DNA of 64,000 nt from Streptomyces sp. H39-S7 (GTDB taxonomy: Bacteria > Actinomycetota > Actinomycetes > Streptomycetales > Streptomycetaceae), in contig NZ_JAPVLU010000016.1 in assembly GCF_027158205.1 (NCBI RefSeq), positions 1 through 64,000 of the forward strand, read 5' to 3'. Made by a program: the position numbers and the translations under genes. The notes beneath the pieces are model-generated. The model did not search any database and was not told the DNA's origin. It saw only the letters and a list, made by a program, of their open reading frames with translations. How positions within the stretch are numbered: the first letter of the stretch is position 1; every line of letters starts with the position of its first letter. Shown one piece after another: positions 15,644 to 24,013 of this stretch.

Positions 15644-15988
15644 CCGTGCCTCCTCTAGGGAAGTGCGCTCTGGACTCTCATGATCACCCCTAGGCGGCTT
15701 CCTGGCCACCCATTCGGCAAGGTCCGTACGACAACATTTGAACCGGGGACCTTTTTACGGCGGCCCGACAGCACGGGAGGATCCCCGAATGCGCCCGTCG
15801 CTTTCCGGACAATTGTCCGAGCGCCGCGAAAAGCGGCAGGTCATCCATGGTCGGTAAGGAGTTTGCCGACGTCACACCACTGATCGACTGCAGGACGAGC
15901 TCCTACCGCGCCACGTGCGGGCACGGTATGAGCTCGTCTCACACAGATGATGGATCACCCATAGGCCGAATGATCCACTGCCAAGTGA
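15644..15988. other. intergenic region with six GATC sites and an inverted repeat
   Basis: No gene is supported here. It holds the end of the ABC-F transcription unit and the promoter region of gbn. GATC occurs at 15682, 15780, 15882, 15953, 15972 and 15987. The 15953 and 15972 sites form an inverted repeat, TGGATCA at 15951-15957 and TGATCCA at 15971-15977. An unusually AT-rich stretch (CTTTTTA) lies around 15751. The GATC cluster may be an autoregulatory site for Gbn. Confidence 0.5.
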
Positions 15989-17587
15989 TCAGGCCAGCGA
16001 GACCAGGTCCGCGTAGTCCTCGCCCCACAGGTCCTCGACACCGTCGGGCAGCAGGATGATCTTCTCGGGCGACAGCGCGTGCACCGCGCCCTCGTCGTGC
16101 GTCACCAGGACGACGGCGCCGCTGAAGGTGTGCAGCGCGCCGAGGATCTCCTCGCGGCTGGCCGGGTCGAGGTTGTTGGTGGGCTCGTCGAGCAGCAGCA
16201 CGTTCGCGCTGGAGACCACCAGCGAGGCGAGCGCCAGCCGGGTCTTCTCACCGCCGGAGAGGACGCCGGCCGGCTTGTTCACGTCGTCGCCGGAGAAGAG
16301 GAACGAACCGAGGATCTTCCGGATCTCGACCAGGTCGGTGTCCGGGGCGGCCGAGCGCATGTTCTCCAGGACCGTGCGATCCGGGTCCAGGGTCTCGTGC
16401 TCCTGGGCGTAGTAGCCGAGCTTGAGGCCGTGGCCCGGCTCGATCTTCCCGGTGTCGGGCGTCTCGACGCCCGCCAGCAGGCGCAGCAGCGTCGTCTTGC
16501 CGGCGCCGTTGAGGCCGAGGATGACGACCCGGGAGCCGCGGTCGATGGCCAGGTCGACGTCGGTGAAGATCTCCAGCGAGCCGTACGACTTGGACAGCCC
16601 GGTCGCCATCAGCGGGGTCTTGCCACAGGGCGCGGGGTCCGGGAAGCGGAGCTTGGCGACCTTGTCCGAGACGCGGACGGCGTCGAGACCCGCCAGCAGC
16701 CGGTCGGCGCGCTTGGCCATGTTCTGCGCGGCGACCGTCTTGGTGGCCTTGGCGCGCATCTTGTCGGCCTGCGAGTTGAGCGACGCGGCCTTCTTCTCGG
16801 CGTTGCTGCGCTCGCGCTTGCGGCGCTTCTCGTCGGCCTCGCGCTGGGCCTGGTACAACTTCCAGCCCATGTTGTAGACGTCGATCTGGGTGCGGTTGGC
16901 GTCCAGGTAGAAGACCTTGTTGACGACCGTCTCCACGAGCTGGATGTCGTGGGAGATCACGATGAAGCCGCCGCGGTAGGTCTTGAGGTAGTCGCGCAGC
17001 CAGCCGATGGAGTCCGCGTCCAGGTGGTTGGTCGGCTCGTCGAGCAGCAGGGTGTCGGCGTCGGAGAACAGGATCCGGGCCAGTTCCACCCGGCGTCGCT
17101 GGCCGCCGGACAGGGTGTGCAGCGGCTGGCCGAGCACCCGGTCGGGCAGTCCGAGGGCGGCGGCGATGGTGGAGGCCTCGGCCTCGGCCGCGTAGCCGCC
17201 CTTGGTGAGGAACTCGGTCTCCAGGTTGGAGTACTTCCGCATCGCCTTCTCGCGGGTGGCGCCCTTGCCGTTCGCCATCCGCTCCTCGTTCTCCCGCATC
17301 TTGCGCAGGACGGAGTCCAGGTCGCGGGCGGAGAGGATGCGGTCGCGGGCGAGGGTGTCGAGGTCGCCGGTGCGCGGGTCCTGCGGGAGGTAGCCCACCT
17401 CGCCCGAACGGGTCACGGTGCCGCCGGCGGCCTGGCCCTCACCCGCCAGGACCTTGGTGAGGGTGGTCTTGCCGGCGCCGTTGCGGCCGACGAGGCCGAT
17501 GCGGTCGCCCTTGGCGATACGGAAGGAGGCGGACTCGATGAGGATGCGGGCTCCAGCACGCAGCTCGAGGCCAGTGGCAGTAATCAC
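15989..17587 (-). CDS. ABC-F family ATP-binding protein (ribosome-associated type)
   Basis: A 532-residue protein with two ABC domains and no transmembrane segments. Walker A GRNGAGKTT (about residue 34) and GLNGAGKTT (about residue 354), two LSGG signatures (LSGGQRRR, LSGGEKTR) and two LLLDEPTN Walker B motifs are visible. The inter-domain linker (about residues 240-300) is long, charged and Lys/Arg-rich, as in ABC-F translation factors. No antibiotic-resistance role can be claimed. GTG at 17587 has GGAG 8 nt upstream. It probably adjusts ribosome function in an ATP-dependent way. Confidence 0.9.
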   Translation of the reverse strand: MITATGLELRAGARILIESASFRIAKGDRIGLVGRNGAGKTTLTKVLAGEGQAAGGTVTRSGEVGYLPQDPRTGDLDTLARDRILSARDLDSVLRKMRENEERMANGKGATREKAMRKYSNLETEFLTKGGYAAEAEASTIAAALGLPDRVLGQPLHTLSGGQRRRVELARILFSDADTLLLDEPTNHLDADSIGWLRDYLKTYRGGFIVISHDIQLVETVVNKVFYLDANRTQIDVYNMGWKLYQAQREADEKRRKRERSNAEKKAASLNSQADKMRAKATKTVAAQNMAKRADRLLAGLDAVRVSDKVAKLRFPDPAPCGKTPLMATGLSKSYGSLEIFTDVDLAIDRGSRVVILGLNGAGKTTLLRLLAGVETPDTGKIEPGHGLKLGYYAQEHETLDPDRTVLENMRSAAPDTDLVEIRKILGSFLFSGDDVNKPAGVLSGGEKTRLALASLVVSSANVLLLDEPTNNLDPASREEILGALHTFSGAVVLVTHDEGAVHALSPEKIILLPDGVEDLWGEDYADLVSLA

Positions 17588-17811
17588 GGGAAAAGCTCCA
17601 GGGCATGGCGAACGACAGAAAGGGGCGCGGGAAGGTCGTACGCCGCCGGCTAATGAACGAGAGGGACTGCCATACAGGCCAGTCTACCGGGGTGTGGCAA
17701 GCCGGTTGTTGCCCAGGGCGGGGCGGTGAGGTGGTACACGCCCGAGGCCGCGGGGCGCGCCCGGGCGGCTCCCGGAGGGCCACTGTGGGGCAAATCACCC
17801 ATACTCGATCC

Positions 17812-18729
17812 ATGCAGTTCGACGACAACGCAGGGCTGGACACGTCGCAGGTGCAGGACCAGCGCGGTGGCGGCTCCTCCGGCGGCGGCCCGTTCGGCGG
17901 CGGCGGTCCCAGCGGCAAGGTGGTCGGCGGCGGCATCGTCGGCCTGATCGTCGCCGTGATCGGGATCGTCCTGGGCATCAGCCCCGACCAGATGGGCCTG
18001 TCCGGCGACGGCACGGACACCGCGCCGCGCACCGGCGCCGCCGCCGACCTGGCGCAGACCTGCGCGACCGGCCGGGACGCCAACACCCGGGACCAGTGCC
18101 GGATCGTCGCGGTGGTCAACAGCGTCCAGGCGTACTGGACGGACGAGTTCCGGAACCGCGGCGGGACCTATCAGCCCGCGCCGACCGTCTTCTTCGACCG
18201 GCCGCTGCGCACCGGCTGCGGGACCGCCGATCCGCGGACCGGGCCGTTCTACTGCCCCGTCGACCGCAAGGTCTACATCGACCTGAACTTCTTCGCCACG
18301 CTGCAGGACCAGTTCGGTGCCGAGGGCGGGCCGTTCGCGGAGAGCTACGTGGTCGCCCACGAGTACGGGCACCACGTGCAGAACCTGCTGGGGACGCTGC
18401 GTGCCGCCCAGGACGGGCGTACGGGGGCCGCCAGCAAGTCCGTACGGGTCGAGCTGCAGGCGGACTGCTACGCGGGCGTGTGGTCGAAGAACGCCACGAT
18501 GACCATCAACCCGTCCACCGGCAGGCCGCTGATCACGGCGGTGACGGCGGACGACATCGCCCGCGGCCTCGACGCAGCGGCCGCGGTCGGCGACGACGCG
18601 ATCCAGTCCCGGGCACAGGGCCGGGTGACCCCGGACAGCTGGACGCACGGCTCGTCGGCGCAACGGCAGCAGTGGTTCACGACCGGTCTGCGGACCGGCG
18701 ACATGGCGCGCTGCGACACCTTCGGCTGA
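17812..18729 (+). CDS. neutral zinc metallopeptidase (YpfJ/KPN_02809 family)
   Basis: A 305-residue protein. A Gly-rich cytoplasmic N-terminus (residues 18-38) is followed by one transmembrane helix (about 40-60) and an extracytoplasmic domain with the zinc motif HEYGHH near residue 183 and a downstream ELQADCYAGVW, matching the third ligand of the family. Cysteines at both ends of the domain may form disulfides. Family members are widespread, with poorly defined substrates. It is monocistronic, divergent from the ABC-F gene, and converges with the HEAT-repeat gene. Confidence 0.88.
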   Translation: MQFDDNAGLDTSQVQDQRGGGSSGGGPFGGGGPSGKVVGGGIVGLIVAVIGIVLGISPDQMGLSGDGTDTAPRTGAAADLAQTCATGRDANTRDQCRIVAVVNSVQAYWTDEFRNRGGTYQPAPTVFFDRPLRTGCGTADPRTGPFYCPVDRKVYIDLNFFATLQDQFGAEGGPFAESYVVAHEYGHHVQNLLGTLRAAQDGRTGAASKSVRVELQADCYAGVWSKNATMTINPSTGRPLITAVTADDIARGLDAAAAVGDDAIQSRAQGRVTPDSWTHGSSAQRQQWFTTGLRTGDMARCDTFG

Positions 18730-18775
18730 TCCCCGGAGCCGGGTCCGGCCCGGGGGCGGAACGGTGCCGGCGCTG

Positions 18776-20166
18776 TCAGACGCCGCCGGTGTGCACCTGG
18801 AAGGCGGCCCGCCGGACGGCCTTGGCCACGGCCGGGTCCGGGTGCGCGGCGGCCAGCGCCACCAGCACCTGGACGGTACGGGGGTGCCCCGCGCCGCGGA
18901 TCTCCACCAGCAGCGCACGCGCACCGAGCCCTCGACCGCCGCGTCGAGGTGGCTGACGAGCAGCTGCCCCTCGCCGTGGTCGGCCACGGCCGCGGCGGTG
19001 TCCACCCACAGCCAGGCCGTCTCCTCGCGGGTCAGCAGCCCCGCGACGGCCTCCGGGTCGCCGCCGTCCTGCTCGGCCAGCCACAGCAGCGCGTACGGGC
19101 GCAGCGTCGGCTCCTCCGACGCGGCGCGCACCGCGGGCTCGGCGGGCGCTCCCACCACCCGGAGCGCCTCGAAGGCCAGGCCGCGCAGCAGCGCGTCCTC
19201 ACCGCGGGCGGTCTCCAGCAGCTCGGCGACGGCCAGGCCGACGGGCCGGGCGGCGAGCCAGGCCCGGTACTCGGCGCGGGCCGGTCCCGGGGACAGCCGC
19301 GCACAGGCGCGCAGCATCTTCTCGGCGGGTTGCTCGATATGACCGGCCGGGCCCTGGGCGGCCACGCAGATCTGCTCCAGCTTGACCCAGACCGCCCAGT
19401 TGCCGAGCGGGGTGAGCGCGGCCTCCCGGGCGTCGGAGCCGGCGTCGCGCGGCTGCAGCGCCCCGACCCCGGCGACCGCGTCGAGCACCCAGTCCAGGAG
19501 GGCGGGCAGCGGGTCGTGGGCGCCGTCGGCGGGCGGCTCGTGCCGTTCGGTCCGCAGCTCCGCGACCCGCTGGCGCAGCAGGTCGAGCAGGGTGTCGACC
19601 GGCACCGGGCCCGAGGACAGGTGCAGGAAGGACAGCAGCTGGGGGGTGGCCTCGACGACCTCGGCCACCAGCGAGGGGTCCGCCTCGGCGGGGTCGCCGG
19701 GGGGATGCGCGAGGGACCAGGCGTCGAAGAGCGCGACCCAGCCGCGCAGGACGGCGGTGTTGTCGCGGTCCCAGGCGCGCAGCCGCCAGCCGGGGCGGGC
19801 GGTCCCCCGGTGGAGTTCGATCAGGCCGGCGAGCCGGGCCCGGTCCCAGCCGGACCGGATCTGCCGTTCCGTCAACTCCAGCTCGGCCGCGGCCTGCTGG
19901 ACGTCGGCGTCGGGAAGTATCCCGGTCGGGCCGGCGGTACCGGGGCCCGCTTCGGACCACCGCGCGAGGCGGACCGTGTCGGCGAGTTCGGCCCGCGCCT
20001 GGCGGGCGAGCTCGGACAGCGCGGGGGTGCCCTCGGGCGGCCGCGGCGGGCGGGAGCGCCGCGCCGTCGCCGTGGGGCGGGCGGCGGAGCCCCCCACGGC
20101 GAAGGCCAGGGAGGGTCGTCGGGGGACAAGACGGAGCGGAGTGTCTCGCGAAGTACGGGACGTCAC
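18776..20166 (-). CDS. HEAT-repeat protein with an apparent frameshift near its 3' end
   Basis: Reading from the GTG at 20166 gives about 415 residues of an Ala/Leu-rich helical protein. It has SELARQARAEL, a winged-helix-like segment (QQAAAELELTERQIRSGW) and HEAT-like helices toward the C-terminus. The frame breaks near 18912-18930: after VSHLDAAVEGS the sense continues in another frame as ALLVEIRGAGHPRTVQVLVA and ends at 18776 with FQVHTGGV. One missing base in GTGCGCGTGCGC (minus strand) would explain it. It is therefore a recent pseudogene mutation, a sequencing error, or much less likely a programmed shift. Start choice is uncertain. No catalytic function recognised. Confidence 0.65.
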
Positions 20167-20255
20167 TGGAGCAGTGTCCCGGGTGAGGCCCCAGAATCCC
20201 AAACGCGCTCCGGGGCGCCGCCCCTCACCCTGCGCTCCCGGCCCCGCGCCGAGCG

Positions 20256-21371
20256 CTACATCAGGGGGGTCAGGAACCGCCGCAGGGCCTCTTCGTACGA
20301 CTCCGGGTCGACGTTCCACATAGCGCCGTGGGAGGCGCCCTGGACGGTGTGCAGGGTGACCAGATCCGGTCGTCCCGCGGCGAGTTGGCGCGAGCCTGAC
20401 CAGGACGAGAGGGTGTCGTCCGGGCCGTGCACGACCAGCGTGGGAACGCTCAGCCGGCCGGGGTCGGCGGCGTCCGCGATCCGTTCCGCATGCAGCCCCG
20501 TGCGCCCTTCCGCGGCGCGGACCCCGAGGGGCACCAGCGCTCCCGGCACGCCGTGCGAAAACGCCGCGGCGCGCACGGTCGACTTCCAGTCCAGAACGGG
20601 CGAATCGAGGATCAGCCCGCTGATCCGGTCCCGCAGCGCCGAGTGGTCGGCGGCCCGCAGGGCCATCGTGGCGCCCGTCGAGAATCCGTAGAGCACGATC
20701 CGCTCGGCGCCGTACTCCACGGCGTACCGCATCGCCGCGTCCAGGTCGCGCCACTCGGTGTCGCCGAGGTGGCCGAGGCCGTCCGGGGAGGCCGGGGCGC
20801 CGGCATCGTTGCGGTAGGCGAGGTCGAGCACCGGGAAGCGGTGGCCGTTCAGGGCGGGCAGGACGTTGAGCGGGAGCTCGCGGGTGGTGCCCAGGCCGTG
20901 CACGGCGATCACCCATGTCGAGCGGGCCGCGGGGACGAACCAGGCGGGCAGCGGGCCGAGTTCACCGGGCACCAGCACCTCGGCGTAGTCCAGGCCGAGG
21001 GCGCCGCGCGGGTCGCCCTCGTGGACCTGGGCCGTCATCCGGACCTTGGTGCCGGGATCGAGCGCACCGCGGTAGACGCGGTCCAGGCGCCGGGCGACCG
21101 TGTCCGGTGTCGTCCACAGCACCTCGCCGACCGCGGCGTGCACGCCGTCGCCGGACAGGCCGTAGACACCCGGGCGCAGCGAGGCCAGGGCGCGCGTCAT
21201 GGTGACCTGTCCCGCCGCGGTGGCGTGGACGGTGAGCCGCTCGTCCGGCTCCGCGCTCTCGGGGGACGGTTTGAGAGCGAGGTCGGACACGTACCGTCCG
21301 GCCGCCACAGCGGCCGCCCCGGCACCGATCACGGTGGTGGCGGCCACGGCCGCCACGGTTCGCTTACGCAT
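20256..21371 (-). CDS. alpha/beta hydrolase, membrane-anchored or exported
   Basis: A 371-residue protein. MRKR followed by a hydrophobic, Ala-rich segment (residues 5-25) looks like a signal anchor. The hydrolase domain has VIAVHGLGTTRE (oxyanion region), the nucleophile elbow GFSTG, an acid in VVHGPDDTLS and a final His in QGASHG, so the Ser-Asp-His triad is complete. Substrate unknown; esterase- or peptidase-like. I chose the ATG at 21371 because it directly precedes the basic n-region; the longer reading to 21431 adds an unrelated stretch. Confidence 0.82.
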   Translation of the reverse strand: MRKRTVAAVAATTVIGAGAAAVAAGRYVSDLALKPSPESAEPDERLTVHATAAGQVTMTRALASLRPGVYGLSGDGVHAAVGEVLWTTPDTVARRLDRVYRGALDPGTKVRMTAQVHEGDPRGALGLDYAEVLVPGELGPLPAWFVPAARSTWVIAVHGLGTTRELPLNVLPALNGHRFPVLDLAYRNDAGAPASPDGLGHLGDTEWRDLDAAMRYAVEYGAERIVLYGFSTGATMALRAADHSALRDRISGLILDSPVLDWKSTVRAAAFSHGVPGALVPLGVRAAEGRTGLHAERIADAADPGRLSVPTLVVHGPDDTLSSWSGSRQLAAGRPDLVTLHTVQGASHGAMWNVDPESYEEALRRFLTPLM

Positions 21372-21449
21372 CGGTACCAGTGTCCGCGGAGCGGGGCGAT
21401 GCGGCCAGTGGACGTCGGCCGGTCGGGTCACGACCGGTCCCGGGGACCG

Positions 21450-22097
21450 TCAGCCGGGCTGGCCGTAGCCGCGCAGCCGCCCGCCCGCCTCGTCCATCTC
21501 CGCGTCCGACAGCAGGGCGGGCGTCAGCCCGGGGACCGAGCGGGCGGTGAGCCAGACCCGGCACATCCACTCCAGCTGCGCCGTGCGGTCGTACGCTTGG
21601 TCCAGTGTGTCGCCGTACGCGACCGTGCCGTGGTTGCGCAGCAGGCAGGCGCTGCGGTCGCGCAGCGCCTCCAGCACCCGCGCGGCCAGCTCGTCCGTCC
21701 CGTAGAGGGCGTATCCGGCGACCCGGATCCGGCCGCCCATCGCGGCGGCCATGTAGTGGATCGACGGCAGCTCGTCCACCAGTGTCGACACGGCCGTGGC
21801 GTGCACGGCGTGGGTGTGCACGACGGCCCGCGCGCCCGTGCCGCGGTAGACCGCCAGGTGCATCGGCAGCTCGCTGGTGGGGCGCAACCGCCCGGAGACC
21901 TGCCGGCCGTCCAGGTCGACGGCGACGGCGTCGACCGGGCCGAGGCGGTCGTACGGGACGCCGGTCGGGGTCACCAGCACCAGATCGCCCACCCGGACCG
22001 AGACATTGCCGGACGTACCGACCACCAGGCCGTCCGTGACCGTGCGCCGGGCCGTGGCGACCAGTTCCGACCAGGCTTTCTCCAGGGCATCGCGCAT
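21450..22097 (-). CDS. class II aldolase/adducin family protein
   Basis: A 215-residue zinc-dependent aldolase of the FucA/AraD type. TSGNVSVR and VTPTGVPYD form the phosphate-binding region. VVHTHAVHAT supplies a His-x-His metal pair, and LLRNHGTVAYG the third His. These enzymes cleave sugar phosphates such as fuculose-1-phosphate to dihydroxyacetone phosphate and lactaldehyde, or epimerise pentulose phosphates; the substrate here is not known. ATG at 22097 has AAGGA 8 nt upstream. It is divergent from the FAD oxidoreductase gene across about 290 bp. Confidence 0.85.
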   Translation of the reverse strand: MRDALEKAWSELVATARRTVTDGLVVGTSGNVSVRVGDLVLVTPTGVPYDRLGPVDAVAVDLDGRQVSGRLRPTSELPMHLAVYRGTGARAVVHTHAVHATAVSTLVDELPSIHYMAAAMGGRIRVAGYALYGTDELAARVLEALRDRSACLLRNHGTVAYGDTLDQAYDRTAQLEWMCRVWLTARSVPGLTPALLSDAEMDEAGGRLRGYGQPG

Positions 22098-22387
22098 CCG
22101 TCGATCCTTACAGGTTGGCCGTTGCCGCGTACTCGCGGGGCGCAGTACCGTCCCGCACACCACCGGCCGCACACTGGCCGTGTCTGGCGAATGGCGCCGT
22201 CCGCCCGGAGGGCGGGGCCCGCGGCGTCTGGTGCGTACGATCGCAAGGCGGAGGGCCGTCCTCGTACCGGGGTACGTGGATGAGCCCGACAACGCAGCGA
22301 GCGTGCGTGCCAGGCGTCGCGGGTCAGGCGGGATTCGTCAGACACGGCCTAGGCCGCACCGGCTCGCACACGGATTGCAGGGGCATC

Positions 22388-23779
22388 ATGACCACCGTCA
22401 ACGGCGGCATCTCCTTCTGGTACTCGCAGACCGGCGTGCCTGTGCCCCGCGAGCCGCTGCCGGGGGACGCGACCGCCGACGTCTGCATCGTCGGGGGCGG
22501 CTACACGGGGCTGTGGACCGCCTACTACCTCAAGAAGGCCGTGCCGTTCCTGCGCATCACGGTGCTGGAGCAGAAGTTCTGCGGCTACGGCGCGTCCGGG
22601 CGCAACGGCGGCTGGCTGTACAACGGCATCGCGGGCCGCGACCGGTACGCGAAGCTGCACGGCCGGGACGCCGCGGTCGCGCTGCAGCACGCGATGAACG
22701 ACACGGTCGACGAGGTGGTGCGGATCGCCGGCGAGGAGGGCATCGACGCCGACATCGTCAAGGGCGGGGTGCTGGAGGTGGCGCACTCCCCCGCGCAGCT
22801 CGCCCGGCTGAAGGCGTTCCACGAGGCGGAGGTGGCCTTCGGCGAGAAGGACCGGCTGCTGCTGGGGGCGCGCGAGTCCGCGGAGCGGATCAATGTCGCC
22901 GGGACCTCCGGCGGCACCTGGACGCCGCACGGCGCCCGTATACAACCGGTGAAGCTCCTGCAGGGGCTGGCGAAGGCCGTCGAGTCCCTGGGGGTGGTGA
23001 TCCACGAGTCCACCCCGGTGACCGAGATCAGGCCGAAACACGCGATCACCCCGTACGGAACGGTGCGCGCCCCGTACGTGCTGCGCTGCACGGAGGGCTT
23101 CACGGCGTCGCTCAAGGGCCAGAAGCGGTCCTGGCTGCCGATGAACTCCTCGATGATCGCCACCGAGCCGCTGCCGGCGCGGGTCTGGGACACCATCGGC
23201 TGGGACGGCCGCGAGAACCTCGGCGACATGGCGCACGCGTACATGTACGCGCAGCGCACCGCCGACGACCGGATCGCGCTGGGCGGTCGCGGGGTGCCCT
23301 ACCGGTTCGGTTCGCGGACCGACAACGACGGGCGCACCCAGCCGGCCACGGTCGAGGCGCTGCGGGAGATCCTGGTCCGCTTCTTCCCCGCCACCGCCGG
23401 GGTGGCCATCGACCACGCCTGGTCAGGGGTGCTGGGAGTGCCCCGCGACTGGTGCGCGAGCGTGGAGCTGGACCGGGCCACCGGCCTCGGCTGGGCGGGC
23501 GGGTACGTCGGCAGCGGCGTCGCGACGGCGAACCTGGCGGCGCGGACCCTGCGCGACCTGGTGCAACTGGACTCGGGCCAGGGGCACGGCACCGAACTGA
23601 CGGCGCTGCCCTGGGTGGGGCACCGGGTGCGGCGCTGGGAGCCGGAACCCTTCCGCTGGATCGGGGTGCACGGGATGTACGCGGCCTACCGCGGCGCGGA
23701 CCGCCGTGAGCTCACCGGACGCAGCGGCGAGACGGACCCCGTGGCGCGCGTCGCCGACCGGATCTCCGGACGGCACTAA
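22388..23779 (+). CDS. FAD-dependent amine/amino-acid oxidoreductase (DAO family)
   Basis: A 463-residue flavoprotein. The N-terminal dinucleotide-binding motif VCIVGGGYTGLWTAYYL (about residues 32-48) is followed by ASGRNGGWLYNG, a second FAD contact typical of glycine/D-amino-acid oxidase-like enzymes. GGYVGSGVATANLAART near the C-terminus completes the FAD domain. It oxidises a C-N bond in an unknown amine or amino acid. Start is the ATG at 22388. The 290-bp region upstream contains short GC-rich hairpins but no clear operator. A strong hairpin follows the stop. Confidence 0.85.
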   Translation: MTTVNGGISFWYSQTGVPVPREPLPGDATADVCIVGGGYTGLWTAYYLKKAVPFLRITVLEQKFCGYGASGRNGGWLYNGIAGRDRYAKLHGRDAAVALQHAMNDTVDEVVRIAGEEGIDADIVKGGVLEVAHSPAQLARLKAFHEAEVAFGEKDRLLLGARESAERINVAGTSGGTWTPHGARIQPVKLLQGLAKAVESLGVVIHESTPVTEIRPKHAITPYGTVRAPYVLRCTEGFTASLKGQKRSWLPMNSSMIATEPLPARVWDTIGWDGRENLGDMAHAYMYAQRTADDRIALGGRGVPYRFGSRTDNDGRTQPATVEALREILVRFFPATAGVAIDHAWSGVLGVPRDWCASVELDRATGLGWAGGYVGSGVATANLAARTLRDLVQLDSGQGHGTELTALPWVGHRVRRWEPEPFRWIGVHGMYAAYRGADRRELTGRSGETDPVARVADRISGRH

Positions 23780-23821
23780 GCGGAATCCGCGGGCGGTTCC
23801 GTAACAAATTTTCGGGTGGCG

Positions 23822-23854
23822 CCGGGTCCGGTTTCCGCGTGCTATCGGACCCGG
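23822..23854 (+). terminator. hairpin terminator after the FAD oxidoreductase gene
   Basis: Perfect 9-bp arms (CCGGGTCCG at 23822-23830 and CGGACCCGG at 23846-23854) with a 15-nt loop, 43 nt after the stop codon. A second short GC hairpin (GGCCCC-GT-GGGGC) follows immediately. Confidence 0.65.
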
Positions 23855-23941
23855 GCCCCGTGGGGCGCCTGAACCGTCCCAACACCCGTCATGGCCTGAA
23901 GAATCGGGTGCGCGGACACCGGCACCATGCGGCCGCCGCCA

Positions 23942-23963
23942 GTTAACCTTCCGTTCACCCAGG
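23942..23963 (+). promoter_or_regulatory. PHO box (two 11-nt direct repeat units)
   Basis: GTTAACCTTCC (23942-23952) is followed without a gap by GTTCACCCAGG (23953-23963). This fits the Streptomyces PhoP operator, tandem 11-nt units with a GTTCACC core; the second unit matches the core exactly. It lies about 50 bp upstream of the PiT transporter start, so phosphate-starvation control by PhoR-PhoP is expected. Confidence 0.7.
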
Positions 23964-24013
23964 CTCCGTACGGTCGCCATCGCCACTGTCCGATCAAACG
24001 ATTGCCTGGGTAA

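Noticed and set aside
15644-15709. N-terminal extension of Gbn to a start at 15709
   Set aside because: No ribosome site at 15709, whereas GAGGAGG lies 6 nt before the GTG at 15643, giving the family's usual length of about 74 residues.
15989-17587. ABC-F protein as an antibiotic-resistance determinant
   Set aside because: Sequence shows a general ABC-F layout with a housekeeping neighbourhood (gbn, metallopeptidase); no biosynthetic cluster or resistance-specific feature is visible.
18732-18760. A terminator between the metallopeptidase and HEAT-repeat genes
   Set aside because: Only a 6-bp GC stem with a 13-nt loop can be drawn; too weak to claim in this base composition.
17650-20916. A single 1,088-codon minus-strand frame spanning three genes
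   Set aside because: Only the middle part (down from 20166) is real HEAT-repeat coding sequence; the ends run antisense to the metallopeptidase gene and out of frame in the hydrolase gene.
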